Source: Sorangium cellulosum (lineage in GTDB: Bacteria > Myxococcota_A > Polyangia > Polyangiales > Polyangiaceae). Taken from it: a stretch of 64,000 nt of DNA. The stretch is from NCBI RefSeq assembly GCF_004135735.1, contig NZ_CP012670.1, forward strand, positions 2,728,001 to 2,792,000. The letters run 5' to 3'. Positions 48,859 to 58,159 of the stretch are shown piece by piece. A model generated the notes under the pieces. That model saw only the letters and a program-made list of their open reading frames with translations. It did not search any database and was not told the DNA's origin. How positions within the stretch are numbered: position 1 is the first letter of the stretch; each line of letters starts with the position of its first letter. The position numbers were made by a program, and so were the translations under genes.

Positions 48859-48971
48859 GGCCCGCGCTAGCATCCCCGCCGGGACGGCGGTCACGACCAT
48901 CTCGGCGGGCCCGCGCCAGCATCCCGCCGGGACGGCGGTCATGGCCATCTTGCCGGGACGGCGGTCACGAC
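48859..48971. repeat. Direct repeat of about 43 bp, 2.4 copies
   Basis: Unit 1 about 48859-48902 and unit 2 about 48908-48950 share nearly all bases; a third partial copy (48952-48971) holds the stop codon of the alpha/beta hydrolase gene. Read on the minus strand, the gene's 3' end has been copied downstream. Confidence 0.75.
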
Positions 48972-49768
48972 AGCGACTGGATGAACCGGTGGACCTCTTC
49001 GTTGAACCGGTCCGGCTCCTCGAGGAACGGGCAGTGGCCGCTCTCCTCGAAGACGAGGAGCCGCGCGTCGGGGAGGCGGCGAGCGAGGTACTCGCCGGCC
49101 GCGACCGGGACCAGCTTCTCGTCCCGGCCCACGACCACGAGCGACGGGACGGTGAGCCGACCGAGGAGCGGGCGATAATCCTGCAGCGTCTGATTGAAGA
49201 GGATCGAGCCGGCGATCGACTCCTGCACGCGGGTGATCTCATCGAAGATCCACTGCCGATCGGCGTCGCCCGGCGGACGCTTGAACATGAGAGAGATGAA
49301 GTCGCGCGCGAAGGCGTCGCGATCCGTCTGGAGCCGCGCCATCGCCTCCGCGAGCGCCGGGAGATCGAAGGCGCCGAGCGGCCAGTCAGGCCACCTGAAG
49401 TCGGAGGGCGACTGCTCGATGAGCACGGCCGCGGCCAGGCGCCCGTCCCCGAACTGCTTCACGTAATCCCAGATCACCATGCAGCCCATCGACCAGCCGA
49501 CGAGCACCGCCCCCTCGAGCTCGAGCCGCTCGAGGAACACGCGGAGATCGCGGGCGTACGTGGCGATGGTGTGACCGGACGGCACCTCGGTCGAGCGGCC
49601 GTGCGCCCTCAGGTCGAGCGCGATCGTGCGGTACGAGGCGGAGAAATAGGGAAGCTGGCGGCGGAAGAACCGCCCGCTCATCCAGACGCCGTGGAGGAAC
49701 ACGACCGGGCGACCCCGCCCGCGCTCCTCGAAGTAGAGCTCACAACCGCCGAGATCGAAGCGTGGCAT
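48965..49768 (-). CDS. Alpha/beta hydrolase
   Basis: A 267-aa single-domain enzyme of the alpha/beta hydrolase fold, cytosolic. Oxyanion motif VVFLHGVWMSG, nucleophile elbow GWSMG with Ser93, an acid near VVVGRDEKL, and the catalytic His in FEESGHCPF. Length and order are those of the esterase/haloperoxidase branch (DLRAHGRS after strand 4). ATG 49768 is preceded by GGGAGG with good spacing. The longer frame to 49957 is not homologous. Substrate cannot be deduced. Confidence 0.9.
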   Translation of the reverse strand: MPRFDLGGCELYFEERGRGRPVVFLHGVWMSGRFFRRQLPYFSASYRTIALDLRAHGRSTEVPSGHTIATYARDLRVFLERLELEGAVLVGWSMGCMVIWDYVKQFGDGRLAAAVLIEQSPSDFRWPDWPLGAFDLPALAEAMARLQTDRDAFARDFISLMFKRPPGDADRQWIFDEITRVQESIAGSILFNQTLQDYRPLLGRLTVPSLVVVGRDEKLVPVAAGEYLARRLPDARLLVFEESGHCPFLEEPDRFNEEVHRFIQSLS

Positions 49769-49856
49769 CGAGCACCTCCCGGAGGGTCGGTTCCAGGCTT
49801 TCCAGGCGCGACGATCCCGGCGAGCGCCGGCGCCACGAGCGCAGCGCTCGCTGCGG

Positions 49857-50765
49857 CTAGAGGCCGATGGCGCCGCGGTACACCCATCCCGTCTTCCCCC
49901 GGAGCTCGATCTTGTACCAATCGTTCTGTCGGCCAACGAGCTTGACGCGGGTTCCACGTACGAGGCGCATCACCACCTTGCCCTCCTTGGGCTCGCCGCG
50001 GACGAGCGCGGTATCCCAGCTGACCGCGGCCAGGCCGCTCACCGCGGTCTCGCTCGTGGTCGTGCCGGCGGCCTGCTCCTGCTCGTCCTTGCCTTCCCCG
50101 GCCTTCGCGTCGGGCTCGATCTGCGCGCCCGGAGGGTAGAAGGTGGCGTCGTAAACGAGGGAATACCGGTGGTACTTGTGAGGGACGTCCTCGAGGGAGA
50201 CGTTCGAGAACTCGCGCGCGGCGCACTGGAGAATGCCGCTCACCGCCGAGGCGGGCACGGTCGCCTTCCTTCCCTTGACGACCTGGACCTCTTTCTTCCC
50301 GAAGTTGAGCTCGAAGCCGATCGGGAGCTTGCCGTCGAGCCCGAGCGCCGCAGGGCACCTGGCGAGCTCCTTCAGCCGCGGCAGCGCGACCGGATCGAAC
50401 TGGAGCGCTCCGCAGTCCTCGACCCGCTTGCCCTTCTTGTCCGAGCAGCGCGTGATCCGGCCAGGCCCGACCACGACCTGCTGCGCGTCCTTCGCGGCGG
50501 GCTCCGACGGCTTGGCCTCGGGCGCCGCGCTCGCGGGCGCCGCGGCCGCGGGCGGCGCCGCCGCCGTGGCCGTGGCCTTGTCCTTGTTCTCCCCGGGGAC
50601 GCTCGGGCCGATGCGCACGCCCGCGAGCCTGGGCCAGGCAATGCCGACGACGAACCCCACGAGCGCGATCACCCCGACCCGCGACCAGACCGGCTGCTCA
50701 TCGCCGGGGCGGGGGATGTCGACCGTCAGCGGGCGCTGCTTCTTCGCCATGTCCGCCTTCGCCAT
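49857..50765 (-). CDS. Membrane protein with C-terminal SH3-like domain
   Basis: A 302-aa protein. A short cytosolic N-terminus with MAKADMAKK precedes one membrane helix (VGVIALVGFVVGIAW), then an Ala/Pro-rich linker. The periplasmic middle domain is of unknown type with three Cys (ARCPAALG, QCAAREF, CSDKKG). The last about 60 residues form a bacterial SH3-type domain: ALVRGEPKEGKVVMRLVRGTRVKLVG, NDWYKIELRGKTGWVYRG. SH3b domains usually bind peptidoglycan or peptide ligands. The ATG at 50765 was chosen over 50750 as the first of two close ATGs; the difference is five residues. Confidence 0.8.
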   Translation of the reverse strand: MAKADMAKKQRPLTVDIPRPGDEQPVWSRVGVIALVGFVVGIAWPRLAGVRIGPSVPGENKDKATATAAAPPAAAAPASAAPEAKPSEPAAKDAQQVVVGPGRITRCSDKKGKRVEDCGALQFDPVALPRLKELARCPAALGLDGKLPIGFELNFGKKEVQVVKGRKATVPASAVSGILQCAAREFSNVSLEDVPHKYHRYSLVYDATFYPPGAQIEPDAKAGEGKDEQEQAAGTTTSETAVSGLAAVSWDTALVRGEPKEGKVVMRLVRGTRVKLVGRQNDWYKIELRGKTGWVYRGAIGL

Positions 50766-50829
50766 GTCCACCACGTCGCCTAGCACAGGTGGTCCGTAAG
50801 AACGAAATAGTCCGTTCGAACCGGGCCGT

Positions 50830-53199
50830 TCAGCGGACCGCCCCTTCGCCCCCGAGGCCCGCAGCGTCGAGGAGCGGCCGCACCCGGGACCGGGCGATGG
50901 CATAGATCGCGTCCACGCCGTCACGCCGGGCATAGACGACGTTCGTGCCGCGGAAGGAGTCCCCCGCGCCGATCGCGATCCGGACGGACCCCTTCGCGGG
51001 GCGCGGCGGGCTCCCCCCCTCGCGCGCCGGCACCGCCTGCGGCCGGGTGAGCTCGACGACGATCTGGAGCCGCGGCGGGCTCAGGCCGTGGTGCCTCTCC
51101 GGTGTGCCCAGGGCGACGGCGCCCTCGGCGCGCAGATCGGCGAGGGCATCCCGGACGCTCGCAGCCGTGGCGATGGCGTCCGCCGGGTCGGATGCGCCCG
51201 CGACGGTGAAGCCGCGCGCCGAGCCCTCGATCACCACCGGCGTCCCGCGCCCGTCGCCGCGCGAGAGCGTCACCCGCGCGATCTCCTGGGGGGCGATCAC
51301 GAAGACGTCGCGGCGGAGGAGCAAGCGCCCGGCCGCGGCCTCGAGCGCCGCCGGCGCGACGAACACCGCGGCGCTGTCGCCGGTGCGCGCGAACGAGCCC
51401 GCGCCCGCCTTCGCGCCGAGCTGGATCCGGACCGCGCGCGCGGGCGCCTGCTCCTCCGCCGCGCGGCCGGGCCCCGTCGCGGCGGCGAGCTCGGCGTCGA
51501 TCGCGAGCCGGGGAGCGCCGAGCCCGTAGCGCTGGCCCGCGTCCGCGGCGACCCAGCGCTCGGCCTTGAGGCTGCCCAGCACGTCGGCGAGCTCCTCCGC
51601 GAGCCCGTCGTCGGCCCCGAGGCCGTTGCCGGTCGGCGCGACGAGCTGCCAGGCGCCGTCGCCCGTCCGGCGGAGCCGCTGGACCAGGCCGGCGCGCTCG
51701 ATCCGCAGCGCGATCACCCGATCGGGCTCGAAATCGAACACCTCCATCGAGCGCAGCGACACCTCGGACGGCAGGAGCGCCTCCGCGCTCGCGGCCGGGA
51801 CCTCGGCGATCGCGCCGTCCTCGAGCCGGCGGACGCGCACGACGCCGCCCCGCTCGGCGCCGATCTCGAGCGTCTCGATCCGCTCCCGCGGCGCGCCGTC
51901 GCCGGGCCCTTCCGGCGGCGTCGAGAGGACACGGAGGGTGGCCCGGGGCGGGGCGAGGCCGAGCGCGGCGAGGTCGCTCGCCGCAGGGAGGAGGCGCGTC
52001 GCGCGGACGTCGAGGATCGTCTGGACCAGGGCGCGGCCCGTCTCGGTCGGGACGGGGCGGTCCTCCGGCGCGCGCAGGTGCCACTCGGCGCCGGTGCGCG
52101 CGAGCTCGAGCGAGCGCTCGCCGGCCGCGAGCTTCACCTCCGCGACCTCGTCGAGCGGCGCGCCGACGAGGGCCAGGTCGATGAAGCGCGACGCCTCCGC
52201 CGTGAGCGGCTCGAGCGCGCTCGCGGGCACGCAGGCGGCCGCGCGCGTGGGCTCGCGCCGCACCGCGACGACGTGGTCGGGCTTGCCCGGGCAGGGGCCG
52301 CCGAGGTCGATCACGCCGCGCTCCGCCGACGGGTCGTCCGGCAGGAGCGTCAGCGTGACCCGGGGGCCGCCGGCGGCCGCGGCCTGCTGCGCCTCCTCCT
52401 CGGTGAGGAACGCCTCGGCCTGCATCCGGCCGAGCGCCGAGAGCACGCGGTCGAGCTCCGGCGCGCTGACCCGGAGGCCGCTGCCCTCGGGCGAGCCGTC
52501 GGCGAAGCGGAAGCCGGCGCCGCGGCCGCCGCCCCAGGGGGCGCGCTCGAACCGCCGCGCGCCGCCCTCGCCGTCGAGCCAGAGCCCGGAGAGCTCGGCC
52601 GCGGGGTAGGGGACGAAGCTCCGGGAGCGGAAGCGATCGGGCGGCACCTCGAGGGCCGCGGCGAGCTGCTTCGTGACGACGAAGATGCCCCGGCCGGCGA
52701 CCTCGGCGTAGACCGCGCCGGGCGGGGTCGGCGCGCTGCCGCCGAGCAGCAGCCGCTCGCGGCGCGGGCCCATCGCGAGCGCGATCGAGAGCCGGGGCGA
52801 GGCCAGGCCGAGGGCCGCCGGATCGCTCGCCTCCGCGGAGACGCGGCGCTCGGCCGTCGCGAACTCGAGCGTGCCGAGGAGCCGGTCGACCGTGGGCTCG
52901 TCGGCCGGGTGGCGCTCGCCGTCGATCTCGACGCTCCAGGGGCGCTGGCCCGCGTCGTCGACCTCGCCGCGGGTGATGCGCGCCGTCCGCTGCGCCCCGG
53001 GCGGGGCCCCCGGCTCGGCCATCGTCACGGTGATCTCGGTGATCTCGTCGGCCCGGAACGCCTCGAGCAGGTGCTTCTTGCGGCGCTCCGCCTCGTCGGT
53101 GGACACCGCGCCGCGATCGAGCACGAAGAGCACGACGGCCGCCGCGGCGGCGAGCGCGACCAGGACCAGCGTGGTCGCGTGCCGGCGCACCGCCCTCAT
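50830..53199 (-). CDS. DUF4340-type periplasmic protein of Gld-like ABC system
   Basis: A 789-aa protein with one N-terminal membrane helix (TTLVLVALAAAAAVVLFVL) and a long periplasmic part made of at least three similar beta-rich units, each with PEP phrases like RFRSRSFVPYPAAEL and LGLASPRL/LGLAPPRA/YGLGAPRL. These match the DUF4340 repeat proteins that accompany GldA/F/G-type transporters. Start ATG 53199 overlaps the upstream GldG-like stop by 4 bases, so it is the last gene of the four-gene operon. Its precise role is unknown in any organism I can recall. Confidence 0.87.
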   Translation of the reverse strand: MRAVRRHATTLVLVALAAAAAVVLFVLDRGAVSTDEAERRKKHLLEAFRADEITEITVTMAEPGAPPGAQRTARITRGEVDDAGQRPWSVEIDGERHPADEPTVDRLLGTLEFATAERRVSAEASDPAALGLASPRLSIALAMGPRRERLLLGGSAPTPPGAVYAEVAGRGIFVVTKQLAAALEVPPDRFRSRSFVPYPAAELSGLWLDGEGGARRFERAPWGGGRGAGFRFADGSPEGSGLRVSAPELDRVLSALGRMQAEAFLTEEEAQQAAAAGGPRVTLTLLPDDPSAERGVIDLGGPCPGKPDHVVAVRREPTRAAACVPASALEPLTAEASRFIDLALVGAPLDEVAEVKLAAGERSLELARTGAEWHLRAPEDRPVPTETGRALVQTILDVRATRLLPAASDLAALGLAPPRATLRVLSTPPEGPGDGAPRERIETLEIGAERGGVVRVRRLEDGAIAEVPAASAEALLPSEVSLRSMEVFDFEPDRVIALRIERAGLVQRLRRTGDGAWQLVAPTGNGLGADDGLAEELADVLGSLKAERWVAADAGQRYGLGAPRLAIDAELAAATGPGRAAEEQAPARAVRIQLGAKAGAGSFARTGDSAAVFVAPAALEAAAGRLLLRRDVFVIAPQEIARVTLSRGDGRGTPVVIEGSARGFTVAGASDPADAIATAASVRDALADLRAEGAVALGTPERHHGLSPPRLQIVVELTRPQAVPAREGGSPPRPAKGSVRIAIGAGDSFRGTNVVYARRDGVDAIYAIARSRVRPLLDAAGLGGEGAVR

Positions 53200-54893
53200 C
53201 GCGTCGCCTCCCCGCGCTCGGCCTCGCCCGGGCCCCGGCCGGCCGCCGCGCCGGGGCCGCCCTTCGCGGGGGGCCGGCGCTCCGTGCTGCGCCGCGAGAG
53301 GTGCACGGCCAGGCCGAGGAGGGCCGCGGCGAGCGGCATGTACACGACGACGTAGCGGAAGATCCCCGCGAGCGCGTCCTCGCTGAGCCGGAGGCCCGCG
53401 GTGAACGCGGGCTTGTCGGGGATGTCGAGCATGGGCGGGCTCGCGGCGAGCCAGGAGAGCGCGCTCTCGACGAACACGGCCGTCCCCCGGAGCTCGGGGC
53501 TCTGCCAGTTCGCGCCGTAGAGCGCGCTCGGGGAGCTGATCACCACCACGCGCGGCCCGTGCGCGGCGGTGGACCCGCCGGGCTTCGGCAGCTCCGCGGC
53601 GTAGGCGATCGTGAGCGGCCCCGGGTGATCGCCCTCCCGCGGCCTGGGCGCGGACGGGTCCCGGGCCCAGCCGAAGAAGTCGACCATGCCGAAGGCCTGG
53701 TCGCTCGTGACGAGGAGCGGCACCGGGGCCGCCGGCCCGCGCCTCGTGGGCGCGAGCGAGCTCGCCACCGTGAGCACGGGGCCGAGCCCCTGGTCGGCGG
53801 CCCGGACGAGCCCCTCGGTGATCGGGTGCGGCCTCACGACGGGCGAGAAGGTCTCGCCGAAGCCCTGCGTCGAGCGGAGCCTCGGGTCGAGCTCGAACAC
53901 GAAGTCCGACCGGACGTCGACCCCGGCCACGGCGAGCAGGCCGGAGAGCCCGAGGTCGACGTACCGCTGGTCGCTCTCGTCCGGCACCGGACCGAGCGCG
54001 ATCAGCGCGCTGCCGCCCTCCTCGACGAACGCGCGGTAGCGGGCCACGTCGTCCGGGGGCACCGGCTGGCTCGGCTCGGCGAGGACGAGCACCCGGCAGC
54101 GGTCGAGATCGGCCTCCGGCGCGGGAGCTCGCGGCGCGGCGTCGCCCTCGCCGTGGTCGTGGCCGTGATCGTGGTCGTGGCCGCCTCCGAGCTCCACGGC
54201 CTCGTAGTTGTTCTTGTGGAGCCGGTCCCTGAGCGCCGCGAGCCCGTCGGCGCCGCCGACCTCGATCGATTTCTCGCCGTGGCCGCTCGCGAAGCAGACC
54301 CTGGGCCGCTCGCTGCGGAGGACGCGGCGGATGGCGCCGGTCAGGGCCTGCTCGAGCCGGGGGCGCGACCGCAGGTCGTCCTCGTCCTCGACCTCGACCA
54401 GGTCGCTCGCGGTCAGGAAATGGGGCCGGTCGCCGCGCGCGACGATGATCGCCGCGTCCGTGACGATCCGCCCGTCCTCCGTCTTGCCGGCCACGACGCC
54501 GTAGCGCTGCTGCACGGCGAGGAACTCCGCGGGGCGCCGGTCGGGGTCGGTCACCTCGACCTCGATCCGCGTCGTCTCGGCCCGGTACGCGTCGAGCAGG
54601 TGCCGCACCGAGAGCGTCAGGGGGTCGTCGGACGAGAGCAGGACGTAGACGCGGATCGGCTCCTCGAGCGATCGCAGGGTCGACAGCGTCGCGTCGCTCA
54701 GCGTGTACAGGCCGCCCTGCGTCCAGTCCCAGCGCTTGTAGTGGCGGGCGACGAGCACGTTCACGAGCACCGCGAGCACCATCGCCGCGATGATCCCGAC
54801 GCTGGCCGAGAGCTTGTCGCCGAGCGACGTGCCCGGAGGCGGCGTCCCGACCTCCGTCGACGGAGGGACCCGCGGGGGATCGGCGTCGGCCAT
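53196..54893 (-). CDS. GldG-like ABC-2 accessory protein
   Basis: A 565-aa protein: membrane helix near 30-50 (ASVGIIAAMVLAVLVNVLVA), a large periplasmic region with a GldG/IFT52-like fold (DATLSTLRSLEEPIRVYVLLSS, LDAYRAETTRIEVEVTDPD, VCFASGHGE, RYRAFVEEGGSALIALG), a His/Asp-rich insert, and a second helix close to the C-terminus (YVVVYMPLAAALLGLAVHLSR). ATG 54893 overlaps the upstream permease stop (TGATG) and has GGAGG upstream, so it is preferred to the GTG at 54908. Confidence 0.88.
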   Translation of the reverse strand: MADADPPRVPPSTEVGTPPPGTSLGDKLSASVGIIAAMVLAVLVNVLVARHYKRWDWTQGGLYTLSDATLSTLRSLEEPIRVYVLLSSDDPLTLSVRHLLDAYRAETTRIEVEVTDPDRRPAEFLAVQQRYGVVAGKTEDGRIVTDAAIIVARGDRPHFLTASDLVEVEDEDDLRSRPRLEQALTGAIRRVLRSERPRVCFASGHGEKSIEVGGADGLAALRDRLHKNNYEAVELGGGHDHDHGHDHGEGDAAPRAPAPEADLDRCRVLVLAEPSQPVPPDDVARYRAFVEEGGSALIALGPVPDESDQRYVDLGLSGLLAVAGVDVRSDFVFELDPRLRSTQGFGETFSPVVRPHPITEGLVRAADQGLGPVLTVASSLAPTRRGPAAPVPLLVTSDQAFGMVDFFGWARDPSAPRPREGDHPGPLTIAYAAELPKPGGSTAAHGPRVVVISSPSALYGANWQSPELRGTAVFVESALSWLAASPPMLDIPDKPAFTAGLRLSEDALAGIFRYVVVYMPLAAALLGLAVHLSRRSTERRPPAKGGPGAAAGRGPGEAERGEATR

Positions 54894-55639
54894 CAGCCCC
54901 ACCTCCACGCGTCGACCGCGCGCACGGTCACGAACAGCGGCAGCGCGATCACCGTGCCGTCGAACACGAGCCGGCGTAAGTCAACGATCCCACGAGAGAA
55001 ATCGTTCATCTGCGTCCACACCGAGACATGCGCGCAGAGGTCGCGCGCCGGGCCCTCCGGGAGGATGAACTCCCCGATGCCGAGCATGAACAGGCCGATC
55101 ACCGCCATCGCGCTGAGGACCGCCGCCATGAGCTGGCTCTTCGTGAGCGCGCTCGTCATCGTCCCGATCGCGAGGTAGCCGGCGCCGATCGCGACGATGG
55201 CGAGGTAGCTCGACCCCACCACCCGCCAGTCGAGCTCGCCGGTCCTGCCGATCAGGACCACGTAGAGCAGCGTCGGCGCCCACATCGCCATATACGTCAC
55301 GAGCGCCGCGGCGTACTTCGCCAGCACGACGCCGGCCGGTCCGACGGGCGCCGTGAGGAGCGCCTCGATCGTGCCGCTCCTGCGCTCCTCCGCGAAGAGC
55401 CGCATCGTGAGCAGGGGGCACACGAAGAGCAGCGGCAGGTAGATCAGGATCGTCTGCCCGAAGAACACCTGCACCGGGCCCGCGTCGGCCGAGAGCTCCA
55501 CCTCCCCGGCGAACTGGGTCGCGATCAGGAAGAAGTGCACGCCCTGCACGACGAGGAACGTGGTGATCAGCACCCACGCGAGCGGCGTCACGAACAGCGA
55601 GAACAGCTCACGCTTGAAGATCGGCCAGAAGCCCCTCAT
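54893..55639 (-). CDS. GldF-like ABC-2 type permease
   Basis: A 248-aa permease with six hydrophobic segments and the ABC-2 pattern PLLTMRLFAEERRSGTIEALLTAPV in the second cytosolic stretch. The N-terminal MRGFWPIFKRELFSLFVTPLAWVL matches GldF/NatB-type proteins. It overlaps the ATPase gene upstream and the GldG-like gene downstream, so all three should be one complex. In Bacteroidetes, GldA/F/G are needed for gliding; in other phyla the same set has unknown function. Confidence 0.9.
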   Translation of the reverse strand: MRGFWPIFKRELFSLFVTPLAWVLITTFLVVQGVHFFLIATQFAGEVELSADAGPVQVFFGQTILIYLPLLFVCPLLTMRLFAEERRSGTIEALLTAPVGPAGVVLAKYAAALVTYMAMWAPTLLYVVLIGRTGELDWRVVGSSYLAIVAIGAGYLAIGTMTSALTKSQLMAAVLSAMAVIGLFMLGIGEFILPEGPARDLCAHVSVWTQMNDFSRGIVDLRRLVFDGTVIALPLFVTVRAVDAWRWG

Positions 55640-56700
55640 CGCCGCTCCCTGGCCGCGCCGCGGCGCCCCGCGCTGCCCTGCTTCCGGGCCGCCCGCGCGG
55701 GCGGCTCGCCCTCCGGCGCGGGCGCGGCCGGCTCTCCTCCGCCGGCGCCCTGCTCCTCGTCGCCGCCGCCCGTGCCCGTGAGCTCGGAGAAGACCTGCTC
55801 GAGCGACGGCGTGTGGGGGACGATCTCGCGCACCCCGAGGCCTCCGCCGACCAGGGCGCGCACGAGGCGCTCGGTGGCCTCACCGACGTCCGCCCCGGCG
55901 TCGAACTCGACCTTGAGCCGCGTCACGTCGCCGGCCGCCTCCGCCTCGGCGGCGCGGACCTGCGCCGCGCCGCGCGCCAGGGCGAGCGCCGCGTCCGCCG
56001 CGCCGCGCACGGCGACGCGCACGCCCGACGAGCGGCGCATCGCGCGGATCTCGTCGATCGAGCCCTCCGCCACGAGCCGCCCGCGGGCGATGACGAGCGC
56101 CCGCGTGCAGGTCGCCTCGACCTCGGAGAGGATGTGCGTCGAGAGGAGCACGGTGCGGTCGCGCCCGAGCCGGCGCACGAGCGCGCGCACCTCGCGGATC
56201 TGGTTCGGGTCGAGGCCCGCCGTCGGCTCGTCGAGGATGAGCAGCGGCGGATCGCCCACGAGCGCGTCCGCGAGGCCGACCCGTTGCCGGTAGCCCTTGG
56301 AGAGGTGGCCGATCATGACGCTCGCCACGTCCTCGATGCGCGCGTCGCTGAGCGCGCGCGCGACCGCCTCGCGGCGCGCGCGCCGCGGCACGAGCTTCAG
56401 CTCGGCGCGGAAGGCGAGGTACTCCGAGACGCGCATCTCCGGGTAGAGCGGCGAGGTCTCCGGCATGTACCCGAGCGAGGCGCGCGCGCGCATCGGCTCC
56501 TCGGCGAGGTCGTACCCGGCGACCCGCACGCGGCCGGACGTCGCGCCGAGGAACCCCGCGAGGATGCGGAGCGTGGTGCTCTTGCCCGCCCCGTTCGGGC
56601 CGAGGAAGCCGACGATCTCGCCCTGGCTCACCCGGAAGGAGAGGTCGCTCACCGCCAGGTGCGGACCGTAGGATTTGGAGAGGTGCTCGACCTCGATCAT
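55636..56700 (-). CDS. GldA-like ABC transporter ATP-binding protein
   Basis: A 354-aa ABC ATPase. Walker A GPNGAGKST, Q-loop region YMPETSPLYPEM, signature HLSKGYRQRVGLADALV, Walker B LLILDEPTAGLDP, H-loop LLSTHILSEVE. A C-terminal regulatory part of about 110 residues follows, including the family's PSLEQVFSELT motif and a basic/acidic disordered end. First gene of the four-gene Gld-like operon (stop overlaps next start by 4 bases). Confidence 0.94.
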   Translation of the reverse strand: MIEVEHLSKSYGPHLAVSDLSFRVSQGEIVGFLGPNGAGKSTTLRILAGFLGATSGRVRVAGYDLAEEPMRARASLGYMPETSPLYPEMRVSEYLAFRAELKLVPRRARREAVARALSDARIEDVASVMIGHLSKGYRQRVGLADALVGDPPLLILDEPTAGLDPNQIREVRALVRRLGRDRTVLLSTHILSEVEATCTRALVIARGRLVAEGSIDEIRAMRRSSGVRVAVRGAADAALALARGAAQVRAAEAEAAGDVTRLKVEFDAGADVGEATERLVRALVGGGLGVREIVPHTPSLEQVFSELTGTGGGDEEQGAGGGEPAAPAPEGEPPARAARKQGSAGRRGAARERR

Positions 56701-57024
56701 CGTGGCATCGGGGACGCGGGGGCTCGGGGCCGTCGGTGCGGCGCGGGATGCGCTCGCCGACGGCGCGAACGCTTAGCGCACGGGAGGGGGCAGGGAAAGC
56801 GAGCGTCGCGTGGCCCCGGGCCGCCCGCCGCGGCGGGCCCCCGGGCCGCCCCGCCGCGCGCCAGCGGGCGCCGCCGCGATGTCGTCGAGTAGCCAGGACC
56901 GCGCGTCTCTGGTAACCCTCCGCCGTCGCGCCCGGCGGCCGGGCGCGCCGGCCACGGGCCCATTCCGCAAAGAGCGACGCGCCCGGGGCACCGAGCGCCG
57001 CCGCCTCCACACCACCGCTTCACG
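56701..57024. other. 324-bp divergent intergenic region
   Basis: It separates the Gld-like ABC operon (minus) from the DUF3293 gene (plus). It is dominated by GC-rich, proline/arginine-coding noise; no promoter close to consensus and no gene can be named. Confidence 0.5.
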
Positions 57025-57492
57025 ATGGACCAGACGCTTCTCCGGTCGTATTTCTCGACCATCTACGAGTTTCCCACGGCGGCTGGGACGCTCCGCGCCT
57101 CGCTGGATGGTGAGATCGTCCAGGATCAGGCCGGGCTCCCCGACCTCCTGACCCGCAAGTTCGCCGTGCTCACCGCCTACAACCCGCGCTCGATGCTCAT
57201 TCCCCGCCGGGTGAACGAGCAGCGCCACCACGTCCTCCGCGATCTCTTGATCCTCGGCTGTTACCGGGTGGAGCCGTGCGTCGGATCCGAGGCGGAGCCG
57301 GAGGGCATCTGGCGCGAGCCGGCGTGGCTCGTCCACGGGATGGACCGCGACGAGGCGATCGCGTTCGGCCGCGTCTTCCGCCAGAACACGATCGTCTTCG
57401 CGCAGGGCGGCCGGCCGGAGCTCATCATCACGGACCCGACAGCCGACGACATCGGCCGAACTTTCCAGGGCAACTGGCGGGTTCGAGCCTGA
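57025..57492 (+). CDS. DUF3293 family protein
   Basis: A 155-aa cytosolic protein with the pattern of DUF3293: KFAVLTAYNPRSMLIPRRVNEQRHHVLRDLL, then GIWREPAWLVHGMDRDEAIAFGRVFRQNTIVFAQGG at the C-terminal part. Start ATG 57025 (MDQTLLRSYFSTIYEFPT) gives the usual length. No enzymatic activity is known for the family. Next gene, a lipoprotein, starts 122 bp later. Confidence 0.82.
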   Translation: MDQTLLRSYFSTIYEFPTAAGTLRASLDGEIVQDQAGLPDLLTRKFAVLTAYNPRSMLIPRRVNEQRHHVLRDLLILGCYRVEPCVGSEAEPEGIWREPAWLVHGMDRDEAIAFGRVFRQNTIVFAQGGRPELIITDPTADDIGRTFQGNWRVRA

Positions 57493-57614
57493 CCCTGGCC
57501 GCGGGCGTGGGCGGCCGATTCCATGTTGAAACATACCCGCAAAATGTGGGTTCATGCCTCGGCGTTCCGGATGGGCGAACCGGCCTCGCCCACCACACCA
57601 GGAGACACAGCAGA

Positions 57615-58055
57615 ATGCGCACTCAGGTCACCCTCGCAGCGTTCGTCGCCGCTCTCGGGCTCGTCGTCGGCGCTGGCGGCTGCGGCCAGAACAAGGTCTC
57701 GGAGTGCAACGCGCTCATCGAGGTCATCAACAAGGGCGTGCAGAGCATCGAGAAGGGTACGAAGGCCGGCACCGAGCAGGGCGGGTCGGGCGAGCTGAAG
57801 GCGATGGCCGATGCGATGGACAAGGTGGCGGCCGACGCGGCGCAGGTGAAGCTGACCACCCCGGAGCTGCAGAAGTACTCGGGCGAGTACCAGGCGATGG
57901 CGAAGGACGTCGCCAAGGCGGCGCGCGATCTCGCGGCGGCCGCGGACGCGAACGACCCGGAGAAGAGCAACTCCGCCCAGGCCGCGATCGAGAAGGCGAT
58001 CAAGCAAGAAGACCCCCTGGTCGACAACATCAACAAGTTCTGTCAGGCGCCCTGA
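57615..58055 (+). CDS. Small helical lipoprotein
   Basis: A 146-aa predicted lipoprotein. The signal peptide MRTQVTLAAFVAALGLVVGA ends in the lipobox GAGGC. The mature part is mostly helix with heptad-like spacing of Ala/Val/Leu and two more Cys (SECNALIE, NKFCQAP) that could bond the ends together. ATG 57615 has AGGAGA upstream, somewhat far. Similar small helical lipoproteins are frequent in myxobacteria; no specific function is known. Confidence 0.82.
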   Translation: MRTQVTLAAFVAALGLVVGAGGCGQNKVSECNALIEVINKGVQSIEKGTKAGTEQGGSGELKAMADAMDKVAADAAQVKLTTPELQKYSGEYQAMAKDVAKAARDLAAAADANDPEKSNSAQAAIEKAIKQEDPLVDNINKFCQAP

Positions 58056-58109
58056 AGGGCGACCCTGGCGGGGGGCCGGGCGGGCTGGCCGCCCGCGCCG
58101 CCGGATCGA

Positions 58110-58159
58110 GCGGGCCGCGTGGCCTGCGATCCATCGCGCGGGCCGCGTGGCCTGCGATC
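58110..58159. repeat. 22-bp direct repeat, two copies
   Basis: Copies at 58110-58131 and 58138-58159 are identical. The second includes the first two bases, on the plus strand, of the response-regulator stop codon (58158-58160); the other copy lies downstream of that minus-strand gene. Confidence 0.8.
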
